DNA of 64,000 nucleotides from NCBI RefSeq assembly GCF_028622115.1, contig NZ_CP097263.1, forward strand, positions 5,146,001-5,210,000, written 5' to 3'. Origin of the DNA: Kutzneria chonburiensis. Its GTDB lineage: Bacteria; Actinomycetota; Actinomycetes; Mycobacteriales; Pseudonocardiaceae. The notes beneath the pieces are model-generated. The model did no database searches. It had not been told where the DNA came from and saw only the letters and a list, made by a program, of their open reading frames with translations. Position 1 is the stretch's first letter, and each line of letters begins with the position of its first letter. Positions 38,262 through 46,751 of this stretch are shown piece by piece. The position numbers and the translations under genes were made by a program.

Positions 38262-39017
38262 ATGTCTGCTGCCGGCGCCACGCCGCCGATGATCAGGATG
38301 GCGGGCGTGGACAAGTTCTTCGGTCCGCTGCACGTGCTCAAGAACATCGACCTCGAGGTCCCCAAGGGCCAGGTGGTCGTGGTGCTCGGGCCGTCCGGGT
38401 CGGGCAAGTCAACGCTGTGCCGCACGATCAACCGCCTCGAGCCGATCGACAAGGGCGCCATCGAGGTGGACGGCGTGCCCGTGCCGGCCGAGGGCAAGGC
38501 GCTGGCCCGGCTGCGGGCCGATGTGGGCATGGTTTTCCAGTCCTTCAACCTGTTCGCGCACAAGACGATCGTCGAGAACGTCATGCTGGCCCCGGTGAAG
38601 GTGCGCGGCGTTTCGTCGGCCGATGCCCGCAGGACCGGCATGGAGCTGCTGGAGCGGGTCGGCATCGCCAACCAGGCCGACAAGTACCCGGCCCAGCTGT
38701 CCGGCGGCCAGCAGCAGCGGGCCGCCATCGCCAGGGCGCTCAACATGAAGCCCAAGGTGATGCTGTTCGACGAGCCGACCTCGGCGCTGGACCCCGAGGT
38801 GGTCAACGAGGTGCTGGACGTGATGACGTCGCTGGCCCGCGACGGCATGACGATGCTGGTGGTCACGCACGAGATGGGCTTCGCCCGCCGCGCGTCCGAC
38901 CGCGTGGTGTTCATGGCCGACGGCGAGATCGTCGAGGACGCCGCGACCGAGGAGTTCTTCACCGCGCCCCGCTCCGAGCGGGCGCGCGACTTCCTCGGCA
39001 AGATCCTCAGCCACTGA
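38262..39017 (+). CDS. gluA: Glutamate ABC transporter ATP-binding protein
   Basis: 251 residues. Walker A GPSGSGKS (residues ~45-52), Q-loop VFQSFNLF, signature LSGGQQQR, Walker [14 protein letters not shown], and H-loop THEM. Closest in type to polar amino acid uptake ATPases (GluA/GlnQ). First gene of gluABCD. The ATG at 38262 has GTGGAGGATC before it. Confidence 0.95.
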   Translation: MSAAGATPPMIRMAGVDKFFGPLHVLKNIDLEVPKGQVVVVLGPSGSGKSTLCRTINRLEPIDKGAIEVDGVPVPAEGKALARLRADVGMVFQSFNLFAHKTIVENVMLAPVKVRGVSSADARRTGMELLERVGIANQADKYPAQLSGGQQQRAAIARALNMKPKVMLFDEPTSALDPEVVNEVLDVMTSLARDGMTMLVVTHEMGFARRASDRVVFMADGEIVEDAATEEFFTAPRSERARDFLGKILSH

Positions 39018-39046
39018 AGTACCGACCGTCCGAGAGGAAAGACATC

Positions 39047-39892
39047 ATGCGGTTGAGCCCGGTTCTGCGCGCGGGCGCAGTGGTGGCGGCGCTGGCCCTG
39101 GCCGTGACCGCCTGCGGTGGCAAGAGCCAGCAGGCGGCCGCCGGCAGCGACTCGCTGGTCGACCGAGCCAAGACGGCCAACAAGCTGACCGTCGGCATCA
39201 AGTTCGACCAGCCCGGCCTCGGCCTGAAGACGGCCGACGGCTACACCGGCTTCGACGTCGACGTGGCCAAGTACATCGCCAAGAAGCTCGGCGTCGACGA
39301 GAAGAACATCGTCTTCAAGCAGGCCCCCTCGGCCCAGCGCGAGGACCTGATCGCCCAGGGCGACGTCGACCTGGTGATCGCCACGTACACGATCAACGAC
39401 AAGCGCAAGGCCAAGGTCTCCTTCGCCGGCCCGTACTTCGTCGCCGGCCAGGACCTGCTGGTGAAGTCGGACAACACGGCGATCACCGGTCCGGAGACGC
39501 TCAACGGCAAGAAGCTCTGCTCGGTGACCGGGTCCACCTCGGCCCAGAACATCCAGAGCAAGTTCGCCAACCAGGTGGCCCTCCAGCAGTACGGCGGCTA
39601 CTCGGAGTGCGTCACCGGCCTGCTCAACGGCGCCATCGACGCGCTGAGCACGGACGACATCATCCTTCAGGGCTACGCCGCGGCCAACGCCGGCAAGCTC
39701 AAGGTCGTCGGCAAGCCGTTCTCCACCGAGCCCTACGGCGTCGGCCTGAAGAAGGGCGACACCAAGACCCAGGCCGCCATCGACAGCTACATCCAGGAGA
39801 TGGAGAAGGACGGCTCCTGGGCCGCCGCGCTGAAGAAGAACTTCGGCGACAACTACAAGGTGCCGGCCGAGCCGCCGATCACCGAGAAGTGA
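39047..39892 (+). CDS. gluB: Glutamate-binding lipoprotein
   Basis: 281 residues. Lipoprotein signal (lipobox VTAC-G, Cys ~23), then a type-F/SBP_bac_3 fold: LTVGIKFDQPGLG, GFDVDVAKYIAKKLG, YTINDKRKAKVSFAGPY-like strand. It delivers glutamate or glutamine to GluCD. A strong hairpin (39906-39933) follows the stop, likely keeping gluB mRNA more abundant than the permease mRNA. Confidence 0.94.
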   Translation: MRLSPVLRAGAVVAALALAVTACGGKSQQAAAGSDSLVDRAKTANKLTVGIKFDQPGLGLKTADGYTGFDVDVAKYIAKKLGVDEKNIVFKQAPSAQREDLIAQGDVDLVIATYTINDKRKAKVSFAGPYFVAGQDLLVKSDNTAITGPETLNGKKLCSVTGSTSAQNIQSKFANQVALQQYGGYSECVTGLLNGAIDALSTDDIILQGYAAANAGKLKVVGKPFSTEPYGVGLKKGDTKTQAAIDSYIQEMEKDGSWAAALKKNFGDNYKVPAEPPITEK

Positions 39893-39905
39893 TCTTCTGA
39901 AGTCG

Positions 39906-39933
39906 GGGGCGCCGGACGGTTGTCCGGCGCCCC
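39906..39933. terminator. Intra-operon hairpin between gluB and gluC
   Basis: 12-bp perfect stem GGGGCGCCGGAC / GTCCGGCGCCCC with loop GGTT. Probably partial termination or mRNA stabilisation after the binding-protein gene. Confidence 0.85.
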
Positions 39934-39958
39934 TTCTCACACCCGAGGAGCTTGCCAG

Positions 39959-40636
39959 GTGGACTTCCTGAGCAACTACGACCTGCTCGGTGCGTTCTGG
40001 GTCACCGTGCAGCTCACGTTCTGGTCGGCGATCGGCGCCCTGGTCTGGGGCATCGTGCTGGCCGGCATGCGGGTCAGCCCGGTGTGGCTGATGCGGGCGT
40101 TCGCCACCGCGTACGTCACCGTCGTCCGCAACACCCCGCTGACCCTGCTGGTGGTGGCCGCGTCCCTCGGCCTGTACCAGACGCTCGGCGTGTCACTGAC
40201 CACCGACACCACCACGTCGGCCATCGACATCACCAACTTCCGGCTGTCGGTGCTGGCCTTCATCCTCTACACCGGCACCTTCGTGTCCGAGGCCGTCCGC
40301 TCGGGCATCAACACCGTGCCGGTCGGCCAGGCCGAGGCGTCCCGCGCGCTGGGCCTCGGCTTCATGCAGACGCTGACCATCGTGGTGCTGCCGCAGGCGC
40401 TGCGCTCGGTGGTGGCCCCGCTGGCCAGCGTGCTCATCGCGTTGACCAAGAACACCACCATCGCCAGCGCCATCGGCGTGGCCGAGGCGGCGGTGCTGAT
40501 GAAGACCATGATCGAGAACGAGGGGCAGGCCGGCTCGCTGGTCTTCGTCGTGTTCGCGATCGGCTTCGTGATCCTGACCCTCCCCGTCGGCCTGGTGCTG
40601 GGCTGGCTGTCCCAGAAGGTGGCGGTGAAGCGATGA
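39959..40636 (+). CDS. gluC: Glutamate ABC transporter permease
   Basis: 225 residues, about five membrane helices, with the EAA loop as EASRALGLGFMQTLTIVVLPQALRS-like (EASRALGL...LPQA). GTG at 39959 preceded by GAGGAG. The stop overlaps the gluD ATG (ATGA). Forms a heterodimer with GluD in the membrane. Confidence 0.94.
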   Translation: MDFLSNYDLLGAFWVTVQLTFWSAIGALVWGIVLAGMRVSPVWLMRAFATAYVTVVRNTPLTLLVVAASLGLYQTLGVSLTTDTTTSAIDITNFRLSVLAFILYTGTFVSEAVRSGINTVPVGQAEASRALGLGFMQTLTIVVLPQALRSVVAPLASVLIALTKNTTIASAIGVAEAAVLMKTMIENEGQAGSLVFVVFAIGFVILTLPVGLVLGWLSQKVAVKR

Positions 40637-41523
40637 GCGGCGCGCCCTCCGTCCTCTACGACGCGCCCGGCCCCAAGGCCAAGGTGCGCAACACCATCTA
40701 CAGCGTGGTGTTCCTGGCCGTGCTGGCCGCGGTGGCGTGGTACGTGTTCACGGCGCTGAGCGACAAGGGCCAGCTCACGGCCAAGATGTGGACGCCGTTC
40801 ACCGACGGCTCCACCTGGACCCAGTACCTGATCCCGGGCCTGGGCACCACGCTGATGGCCGCGGTGCTGGCCATCGTCATCGCGCTGCCGGTCGGCGCGG
40901 TCTTCGGCATCGCCCGGCTGTCCGAGCACGTGTGGATCCGGGTGCCGGCCGGCGTGCTGGTCGAGCTGTTCCGGGCCATCCCGGTGCTGATGCTGATGCT
41001 GTTCTCGAACTTCTTCTACGTCTGGTACACCGACATCGACTCCGACATCCGGCCGCTGTTCGCCGTGGTGACGGGTCTGGTGCTGTACAACGGCTCGGTC
41101 CTGGCCGAGGTGTTCCGGGCCGGCATCGCCTCGCTGCCCAAGGGCCAGTCCGAGGCGTCCTACGCGCTGGGCCTGCGCAAGACCCAGACCATGCTGACCA
41201 TCCTGCTGCCGCAGGCCGTCACGGTGATGCTGCCGGCCATCGTCAGCCAGCTCGTGGTCATCGTGAAGGACACCGCCATCGGCAGCACGATCCTGTCCTT
41301 CGCGGATCTGCTGTCCAACTACCGGATCCTGTCGGCCAACTACGGCAACACCATCCCCACGCTGATCGTGATCGGCCTGATCTACGTGGTGGTCAACTGG
41401 GTGGTGACCAGGCTGGCGGCCCTGCTGGAGCAGCGCATGTCCCGCCGCGGCCGCAGCAGCGCCCCACCGGTCAACCCCTCGGCCGTCACCGTCACCGCCC
41501 TCCCCGGCGCCGACCCCCTGTAA
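40633..41523 (+). CDS. gluD: Glutamate ABC transporter permease
   Basis: 296 residues. An extra N-terminal helix (TIYSVVFLAVLAAVAWYVF), then the conserved permease core with EAA loop SEASYALGLRKTQTMLTILLPQA-like. The C-terminal ~30 residues are Pro/Ser-rich and cytoplasmic. ATG overlaps the gluC stop. Its TAA is followed after 3 nt by the repeated double-hairpin element (41527-41609). Confidence 0.94.
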   Translation: MSGAPSVLYDAPGPKAKVRNTIYSVVFLAVLAAVAWYVFTALSDKGQLTAKMWTPFTDGSTWTQYLIPGLGTTLMAAVLAIVIALPVGAVFGIARLSEHVWIRVPAGVLVELFRAIPVLMLMLFSNFFYVWYTDIDSDIRPLFAVVTGLVLYNGSVLAEVFRAGIASLPKGQSEASYALGLRKTQTMLTILLPQAVTVMLPAIVSQLVVIVKDTAIGSTILSFADLLSNYRILSANYGNTIPTLIVIGLIYVVVNWVVTRLAALLEQRMSRRGRSSAPPVNPSAVTVTALPGADPL

Positions 41524-41526
41524 AAC

Positions 41527-41609
41527 CCCCGCGAGTCCCGCTTAGCGTCACACCGAAATGCTGAATCCGTTTCACGCATTCGGTGTGACTGTGGGCGGGA
41601 CTCGCGGGG
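41527..41609. repeat. Double-hairpin repeat element, copy A
   Basis: An 83-nt palindromic unit. The outer arms are CCCCGCGAGTCCCGC (41527-41541) and its complement (41595-41609). The inner arms are GTCACACCGAAATGC (41547-41561) and GCATTCGGTGTGAC (41576-41589), with a 14-nt loop. It begins 3 nt after the gluD TAA and ends 1 nt before the convergent binding-protein gene, so it probably also terminates both. A near-identical copy lies at 49237-49316. Confidence 0.92.
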
Positions 41610-41610
41610 T

Positions 41611-42486
41611 TCAGCTGGGGATGCTGGGTGGGGCTGGTTTGGGGCCCGCGGTGCCGAGCGCCTGGTCGTAGTCACGCTGCCAGGTGCCGTCGGTGACGGC
41701 GGTGCGGATGATCCGGGTCAGCCGGTCCCTGAGGCCACTGTCGCCGCCGGGCAGGGCGATCACGTAGTCCACCGGCTTCGGGGCCGCCAGCGCCGACACG
41801 GACAGGTTTGTCGCGTCGGCCGCGGCATAACCGGCCACCACCGGCAGGTAGTCGGCAACGGCATCCACGCCGCCGGAGCCCAGCTCGTCCACGCAGTCCC
41901 GAACCGAGGTGCTGCCGAGCAGCTTGTTCGGGTCGGTGAGCTTGGCGTCGCGGGCCATGGCCTGCTCCGGCGAGTTCGACACCGTGCAGACCTTGCGGCC
42001 GGCGGCGGTGCTCGCGTCGGTCACGGTCGGCCCGGACTTCCGGTACAGCAGGCCCAGCCCGGCCGTCAGGTACGGCCCGGCGGCGTCGAGCTTGGCCTGC
42101 TTGGCCTGCGCCGGCGTGGTTCCGCCCAGGTAGATGTCCACGGTGCCGGCGGCGACCGAGGGCAGCGCGGTGTCGGCGGTCAACGCGGTGAAGGCGATCT
42201 GCTCGGGCTTGAGCCCCAGGCCGGTGGCGATCAGCTTGCCCAGCTCCACCTCGAAGCCGCCGAAGGTGCCCGAGACGGGATCACGGTGGGCCAGGCCGGG
42301 GGTGTCGGCCCGCAGACCAATGATGATCTTGCCGCGGTCGGTGATCCGCTTCAGGGTCGCCGACTCGGCCGGCCGCGTCGTCGTGGTCGGAGCCGGCTCA
42401 TCGGGGCCGCCGCACGCGGCGACCAGCACCGACGCCGCCGCCACCAGCGCGGCGAAGCCGGTGGCTCGCTGGTTCACGCACCCCAT
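41611..42486 (-). CDS. Amino-acid-binding lipoprotein (GlnH/SBP_bac_3 type)
   Basis: 291 residues. Lipobox VAAC-G (Cys ~25), a Thr/Pro-rich linker, then SBP_bac_3 fold (RGKIIIGLRADTPGLAHRDP, GGFEVELGKLIATGLG). No permease or ATPase genes of its own; it is convergent with gluD. It may feed GluCD as an alternative receptor or act as a GlnH-type sensor, as in the GlnH-GlnX-PknG glutamate pathway. I cannot decide between these. ATG at 42486; a GTG at 42477 is an alternative. Confidence 0.85.
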   Translation of the reverse strand: MGCVNQRATGFAALVAAASVLVAACGGPDEPAPTTTTRPAESATLKRITDRGKIIIGLRADTPGLAHRDPVSGTFGGFEVELGKLIATGLGLKPEQIAFTALTADTALPSVAAGTVDIYLGGTTPAQAKQAKLDAAGPYLTAGLGLLYRKSGPTVTDASTAAGRKVCTVSNSPEQAMARDAKLTDPNKLLGSTSVRDCVDELGSGGVDAVADYLPVVAGYAAADATNLSVSALAAPKPVDYVIALPGGDSGLRDRLTRIIRTAVTDGTWQRDYDQALGTAGPKPAPPSIPS

Positions 42487-42555
42487 CGTGCACAGGGTTG
42501 ACGCAACTGTCGACCCGGGATGGGTAGGACCATTCCCACCCATCCCGGAGACAAC

Positions 42556-43302
42556 CTATTTCGAGGAACGCTTGAACAGCCGGAGAATCGGGTCGTAGTA
42601 GTGGTCCGCGACCCGCTCCTTCATGGGGATCAACGCGTTGTCGGTGATCTTGATGTGCTCCGGGCACACCTCGGTGCAGCACTTGGTGATGTTGCAGAAA
42701 CCCAGCCCGTGATCGGTCTTGGCCTCCTGCGCCCGGTTCTCATGGGCGTCGAGCGGGTGCATGTCCAGCTCGGCGATGCGCATCAGGAACCGCGGACCGG
42801 AGAAGTTGGTCTTGTTCTCCTCGTGGTCACGCACCACGTGACAGGTGTTCTGGCACAGGAAGCACTCGATGCACTTGCGGAACTCCTGCGAGCGCTCCAC
42901 GTCGATCTGCTGCATCCGGTACTCGCCCGGCTCGACCCCCTCGGGCGGCGCGAACGCCGGCACCTCACGGGCCTTCTCGTAGTTGTAGCTGACGTCCGTG
43001 ACCAGGTCGCGGATCACCGGGAAGGTCCGCATCGGCGTCACCGTGACGGTCTCGTCCTCGGTGAACGTCGACATCCGGGTCATGCACAGCAGCCGCGGCC
43101 GGCCGTTGATCTCGGCCGAGCAGGAGCCGCACTTGCCGGCCTTGCAGTTCCACCGCACGGCCATGTCCGGCGCCTGGGTGGCCTGCAGCCGGTGGATCAC
43201 GTCCAGCACGACCTCGCCCTCGTTCACCTCGACGGTGAAGTCCTGGAGGTCGCCGCCTTCCGCGTCACCGCGCCACACCTTGAACTTCGCCTTGTACCCC
43301 AT
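42556..43302 (-). CDS. sdhB: Succinate dehydrogenase iron-sulfur subunit
   Basis: 248 residues. [2Fe-2S] ligands in CKAGKCGSC ... LLC, and the [4Fe-4S]/[3Fe-4S] ligands in CIECFLCQNTCH and CNITKCCTEVCP. Transfers electrons from SdhA FAD to the membrane quinone site. It follows sdhA by 1 nt on the same strand, the last gene of the sdh operon. Confidence 0.95.
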   Translation of the reverse strand: MGYKAKFKVWRGDAEGGDLQDFTVEVNEGEVVLDVIHRLQATQAPDMAVRWNCKAGKCGSCSAEINGRPRLLCMTRMSTFTEDETVTVTPMRTFPVIRDLVTDVSYNYEKAREVPAFAPPEGVEPGEYRMQQIDVERSQEFRKCIECFLCQNTCHVVRDHEENKTNFSGPRFLMRIAELDMHPLDAHENRAQEAKTDHGLGFCNITKCCTEVCPEHIKITDNALIPMKERVADHYYDPILRLFKRSSK

Positions 43303-43303
43303 G

Positions 43304-45211
43304 TCAGCTCTCCTTCGCGGGGATGTCGGCGAGCTCGCCGGGGGTGAAATACTTGGCCAGCTCCGAGTACTCGAACAGGCCCATCAGGTCGGCCCGCAGC
43401 GGGATCTGGTCCTTGGGCGTCACGTCGACCCCCGTGCCGTCGGTCTTGACGTTGCAGACCAGCAGCTGCTTGCGCCAGTCGGCGTCCATCACCGGGTGGT
43501 CCTCGCGGGTGTGGCCGCCGCGGCTCTCGGTGCGCAGCAGCGCCGCCTTGGCCACGCATTCGCTGACCAGCAGCATGTTGCGCAGGTCGAGGGCCAGGTG
43601 CCAGCCCGGGTTGAACTGCCGGTGCCCCTCGACCACGATGTTGCGGGCCCGCTGCTTGAGGTCCTCCAGCGCGACCAGCGCCTGCTCCACCTCGCCGCCG
43701 CGGCGGATGATGCCGACCAGGTCGTTCATCGTCTGCTGCAACTGGGTGTGCACGCTGTACGGGTTCTCCTGCGCGCCGGCCTCGCCGCCCTCGAACACGG
43801 CCACCGCCCGCCGGGACGCTTCGTCCACATCGGACTCGGCGATGACCGGGGCCTTGTCGCCCAACGAGTCGACGTAGGCCGAGGCGCCGGCACCGGCCCG
43901 CCGGCCGAAGACCAGCAGGTCGGACAGCGAGTTGCCGCCCAGCCGGTTGGAGCCGTGCATGCCGCCGGCCACCTCGCCGCAGGCGAACAGGCCGGCCACG
44001 CTCGATGCCGCGGTGTCCGGCTCGACCTCGACGCCGCCCATCACGTAGTGGCAGGTCGGGCCGACCTCCATCGGCTCCTTGGTGATGTCGACGTCGGCCA
44101 GCTCCTTGAACTGGTGGTGCATCGACGGCAGCCGCCGGATGATCTCCTCGGCCGGCAGCCGGGACGACACGTCCAGGAACACGCCGCCGTGGGGCGATCC
44201 CCGACCGGCCTTGACCTCGGAGTTGATCGCCCGGGCCACCTCGTCGCGGGGCAGCAGCTCCGGCGGGCGCCGGTTGTTGCCCTGGTCGGTGTACCAGCGG
44301 TCGGCTTCTTCCTCGTTGTCCGCGTACTTGTCCTTGAACACGTCCGGGATGTACTCGAACATGAAGCGCTTGCCGTCGCTGTTGCGCAGCACGCCGCCGT
44401 CGCCGCGGACCGACTCGGTGACCAGGATGCCCTTCACCGACGGCGGCCAGACCATGCCGGTCGGGTGGAACTGGACGAACTCCATGTTGATCAGCGACGC
44501 CCCCGCGCGCAGGGCGAGCGCGTGCCCGTCGCCGGTGTACTCCCAGGAGTTCGAGGTCACCTTGAACGACTTGCCGATGCCGCCGGTGGCCAGCACGATT
44601 GCCGGCGCGCTGAACAGCACGAACCGGCCGCTCTCGCGCCAGTAGCCGAACGCGCCGGCGATCTTGTCGCCGTCCAGCAGCAGCTCGGTCACCGTGCACT
44701 CGGCGAACACCTTGAGCCGGGACTCGTAGTCGCCGGTCTCGCGCTTGTCCTCCTGCTGAAGCGACACGATCTTCTGCTGGAGGCTGCGGATCAGCTCGAG
44801 GCCGGTGCGGTCGCCGACATGGGCCAGCCGCGGGTACTCGTGCCCGCCGAAGTTGCGCTGGCTGATCTTGCCGTCCTTGGTGCGGTCGAACAGCGCGCCG
44901 TAGGTCTCCAGCTCCCAGACCCGGTCCGGGGCCTCCTTGGCGTGCAGCTCGGCCATCCGCCAGTTGTTCAGGAACTTGCCGCCGCGCATGGTGTCGCGGA
45001 AGTGCACCTGCCAGTTGTCGTCGCTGTTGACGTTGCCCATCGAGGCGGCGATGCCGCCCTCGGCCATCACGGTGTGGGCCTTGCCGAACAACGACTTGCA
45101 CACCACGGCGACGCGCTTGCCCTGCTGCCGGGCCTCGATGGCCGCCCGCAGCCCGGCGCCGCCGGCGCCGATGACCACGACGTCGTAGTCGTGGCGTTCC
45201 AACTCGGTCAT
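43304..45211 (-). CDS. sdhA: Succinate dehydrogenase flavoprotein subunit
   Basis: 635 residues. FAD motif VVIGAGGAGLRAA (residues ~12-24), covalent FAD His ~46 in KAHTVMAEGG, substrate loop MEFVQFHPTG, and a capping-domain Arg in RHDE-type region. Catalyses succinate to fumarate with FAD. Together with the single long anchor it corresponds to the Sdh1 type of mycobacteria (Rv0247c-Rv0249c). Confidence 0.95.
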   Translation of the reverse strand: MTELERHDYDVVVIGAGGAGLRAAIEARQQGKRVAVVCKSLFGKAHTVMAEGGIAASMGNVNSDDNWQVHFRDTMRGGKFLNNWRMAELHAKEAPDRVWELETYGALFDRTKDGKISQRNFGGHEYPRLAHVGDRTGLELIRSLQQKIVSLQQEDKRETGDYESRLKVFAECTVTELLLDGDKIAGAFGYWRESGRFVLFSAPAIVLATGGIGKSFKVTSNSWEYTGDGHALALRAGASLINMEFVQFHPTGMVWPPSVKGILVTESVRGDGGVLRNSDGKRFMFEYIPDVFKDKYADNEEEADRWYTDQGNNRRPPELLPRDEVARAINSEVKAGRGSPHGGVFLDVSSRLPAEEIIRRLPSMHHQFKELADVDITKEPMEVGPTCHYVMGGVEVEPDTAASSVAGLFACGEVAGGMHGSNRLGGNSLSDLLVFGRRAGAGASAYVDSLGDKAPVIAESDVDEASRRAVAVFEGGEAGAQENPYSVHTQLQQTMNDLVGIIRRGGEVEQALVALEDLKQRARNIVVEGHRQFNPGWHLALDLRNMLLVSECVAKAALLRTESRGGHTREDHPVMDADWRKQLLVCNVKTDGTGVDVTPKDQIPLRADLMGLFEYSELAKYFTPGELADIPAKES

Positions 45212-45238
45212 GACTGCTCCACTATTCAGCTGTCGGGC

Positions 45239-46027
45239 TCAGAAGAACCGCAGGTCGGTGATGGTTCCGCCGGCGACGAGCGCGACGTAGAGGTCGGCGA
45301 CCGCGACCCCGATCAGCGAGGCCCAGGCGAACGCCATGTGCCTGGTGTTGAGCTTGGACACGAAGGTCCACGCCTTGTAGCGCACCGGGTGCTTGGAGAA
45401 GTGCGTCAGCCGGCCACCCATCACGTGCCGGCAGGAGTGGCAGGACAGCGAGTACAGCCACAGCAGCGCGGCGTTGGCCAGCAGCACCAGGGTGCCGAGG
45501 CCCATGTGCCCCCAGGCGCCGGACGAGTCGCGGAAGGCGATCACGGCGTCGTAGGTGAGGATCACGTTGAAGATCAGGCCGATGTAGAAGAAGTACCGGT
45601 GCAGGTTGTTGAGCACCAACGGGAAGCGGCGCTCACCGGTGTACTTGCCGTGCGGCTCGGCGACCGCGCAGGCCGGTGGCGACATCCAGAAGCCGCGGAA
45701 GTAGGCCTTGCGGTAGTAGTAGCAGGTCAGCCGGAAGCCGAGCGGGAAGATCAGGATGATCAGCGCCGGCGACAGCTTCCACCAGTCGCCGAACAGCGCC
45801 ACCTCGCCCGAGCCCGGCACGCAGCTGGTGCTCAGGCAGGGCGAGTAGAACGGCGAGATGTACGGCGCCGAGTAGTAGTAGTCGTTGGCGAACGCGCGAA
45901 TGGTCGCGTAGATGATGAACGCCACCAGCACAAGGACCGTGACGGCGGGCTGGACCCACCACCGGTCGGTGCGCAACGTGCGCGCTGAAATCTGCGCCCG
46001 ACCCGGGGCAGTGGTGCCAGCCGTCAT
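45239..46027 (-). CDS. Succinate dehydrogenase membrane anchor (Sdh1-type)
   Basis: 262 residues with about five membrane helices. LNNLHRYFFYIGLIFNVIL and LSCHSCRHVMGG contain the likely haem/quinone-side histidines. One long anchor replaces the usual SdhC/SdhD pair, as in Rv0249c-type complexes. It precedes sdhA by 27 nt. ATG at 46027 with AGAGG in the leader. Confidence 0.87.
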   Translation of the reverse strand: MTAGTTAPGRAQISARTLRTDRWWVQPAVTVLVLVAFIIYATIRAFANDYYYSAPYISPFYSPCLSTSCVPGSGEVALFGDWWKLSPALIILIFPLGFRLTCYYYRKAYFRGFWMSPPACAVAEPHGKYTGERRFPLVLNNLHRYFFYIGLIFNVILTYDAVIAFRDSSGAWGHMGLGTLVLLANAALLWLYSLSCHSCRHVMGGRLTHFSKHPVRYKAWTFVSKLNTRHMAFAWASLIGVAVADLYVALVAGGTITDLRFF

Positions 46028-46089
46028 GAAAGCCTCTTCGCCTCTTTGCGATGAAGTTGTGGGTCGAGCGCTCCGCCGGCTGTCGGGTT

Positions 46090-46380
46090 CTAGCCGCGGT
46101 GGGCCTGGTAGCCGCCGACCCCCTCGTCGTCAGCACCATGCCACAGGGCCGGATCGTAGGGTGTGTCGGGGACCACAACGACCTCCAGCGGCTCGGCGCT
46201 GCGCGGCGCCGGCGTCGGACGGGCCGTGCCGAGGTCCTCGGCGTCGATGTCCAGCCGCTCCAGGTCGTTGACCAGGCGCTTCACCACCGTGGCATCGCCG
46301 TACTGGGTCTCGAGGGCGGTGATGCACTGCCGAAGCTGTCCGATGGCTCGCCGCAGGTTCGCGATCTCCGAATTGGGCAT
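46090..46380 (-). CDS. Hypothetical protein upstream of sdh
   Basis: 96 residues. N-terminal ~50 residues form a conserved-looking amphipathic helix pair (IANLRRAIGQLRQCITALE, VVKRLVNDLERLDID); the C-terminus is Pro/Asp-rich and probably disordered. GGAGGTG sits 5 nt before the ATG at 46380. It lies 62 nt upstream of the sdh anchor gene on the same strand, so it may be the first gene of that operon. No function assigned. Confidence 0.72.
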   Translation of the reverse strand: MPNSEIANLRRAIGQLRQCITALETQYGDATVVKRLVNDLERLDIDAEDLGTARPTPAPRSAEPLEVVVVPDTPYDPALWHGADDEGVGGYQAHRG

Positions 46381-46751
46381 TTCGGCACCTCCAAAAACAT
46401 GATCAGGCGTCAACGTGTTCGGCGCCACACCGCGCCCGTTGATTGCACTCTGCCTGAACCACACGCCTGTGACAAGTGCCACACGCGATCTTGACAAACA
46501 CGTCCGCGCGCCGGTTCTGCCAGCGTCGGCGCCACATCCGGGGACCTGCGACGGACCGGCGGGGCGTACCGGCGAATGAGCGAAGAAGTGGCGAAGGTCA
46601 CCACGACCAGGCAATTCACTGAATCGGTTTTGATTCCCTCGGGTGACATGACCTAGTGTGGGTCCCGTCACGTTGCCCGTGAAGCGACGCCAATGCCGTC
46701 GTCCCGCCGGGCCGCAACAGCGGCCCGTGAGCAGGACAGGAGTTGTCGGCT
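46381..46751. promoter_or_regulatory. Divergent promoter region, sdh-linked gene / edd
   Basis: 371 nt without a gene. It holds AT-richer patches around 46440-46500 and 46615-46655 that suit promoters, but I see no convincing inverted repeat or riboswitch. GGACAGGAG before 46752 is the edd ribosome binding site. Confidence 0.4.

Noticed and set aside
42998-45988. A 996-codon open frame on the plus strand
   Set aside because: Antisense shadow of sdhB, sdhA and the anchor gene; no family resemblance.
46743-46751. TTG start for edd
   Set aside because: The ATG at 46752 matches the Edd N-terminus and has suitable ribosome binding site spacing.
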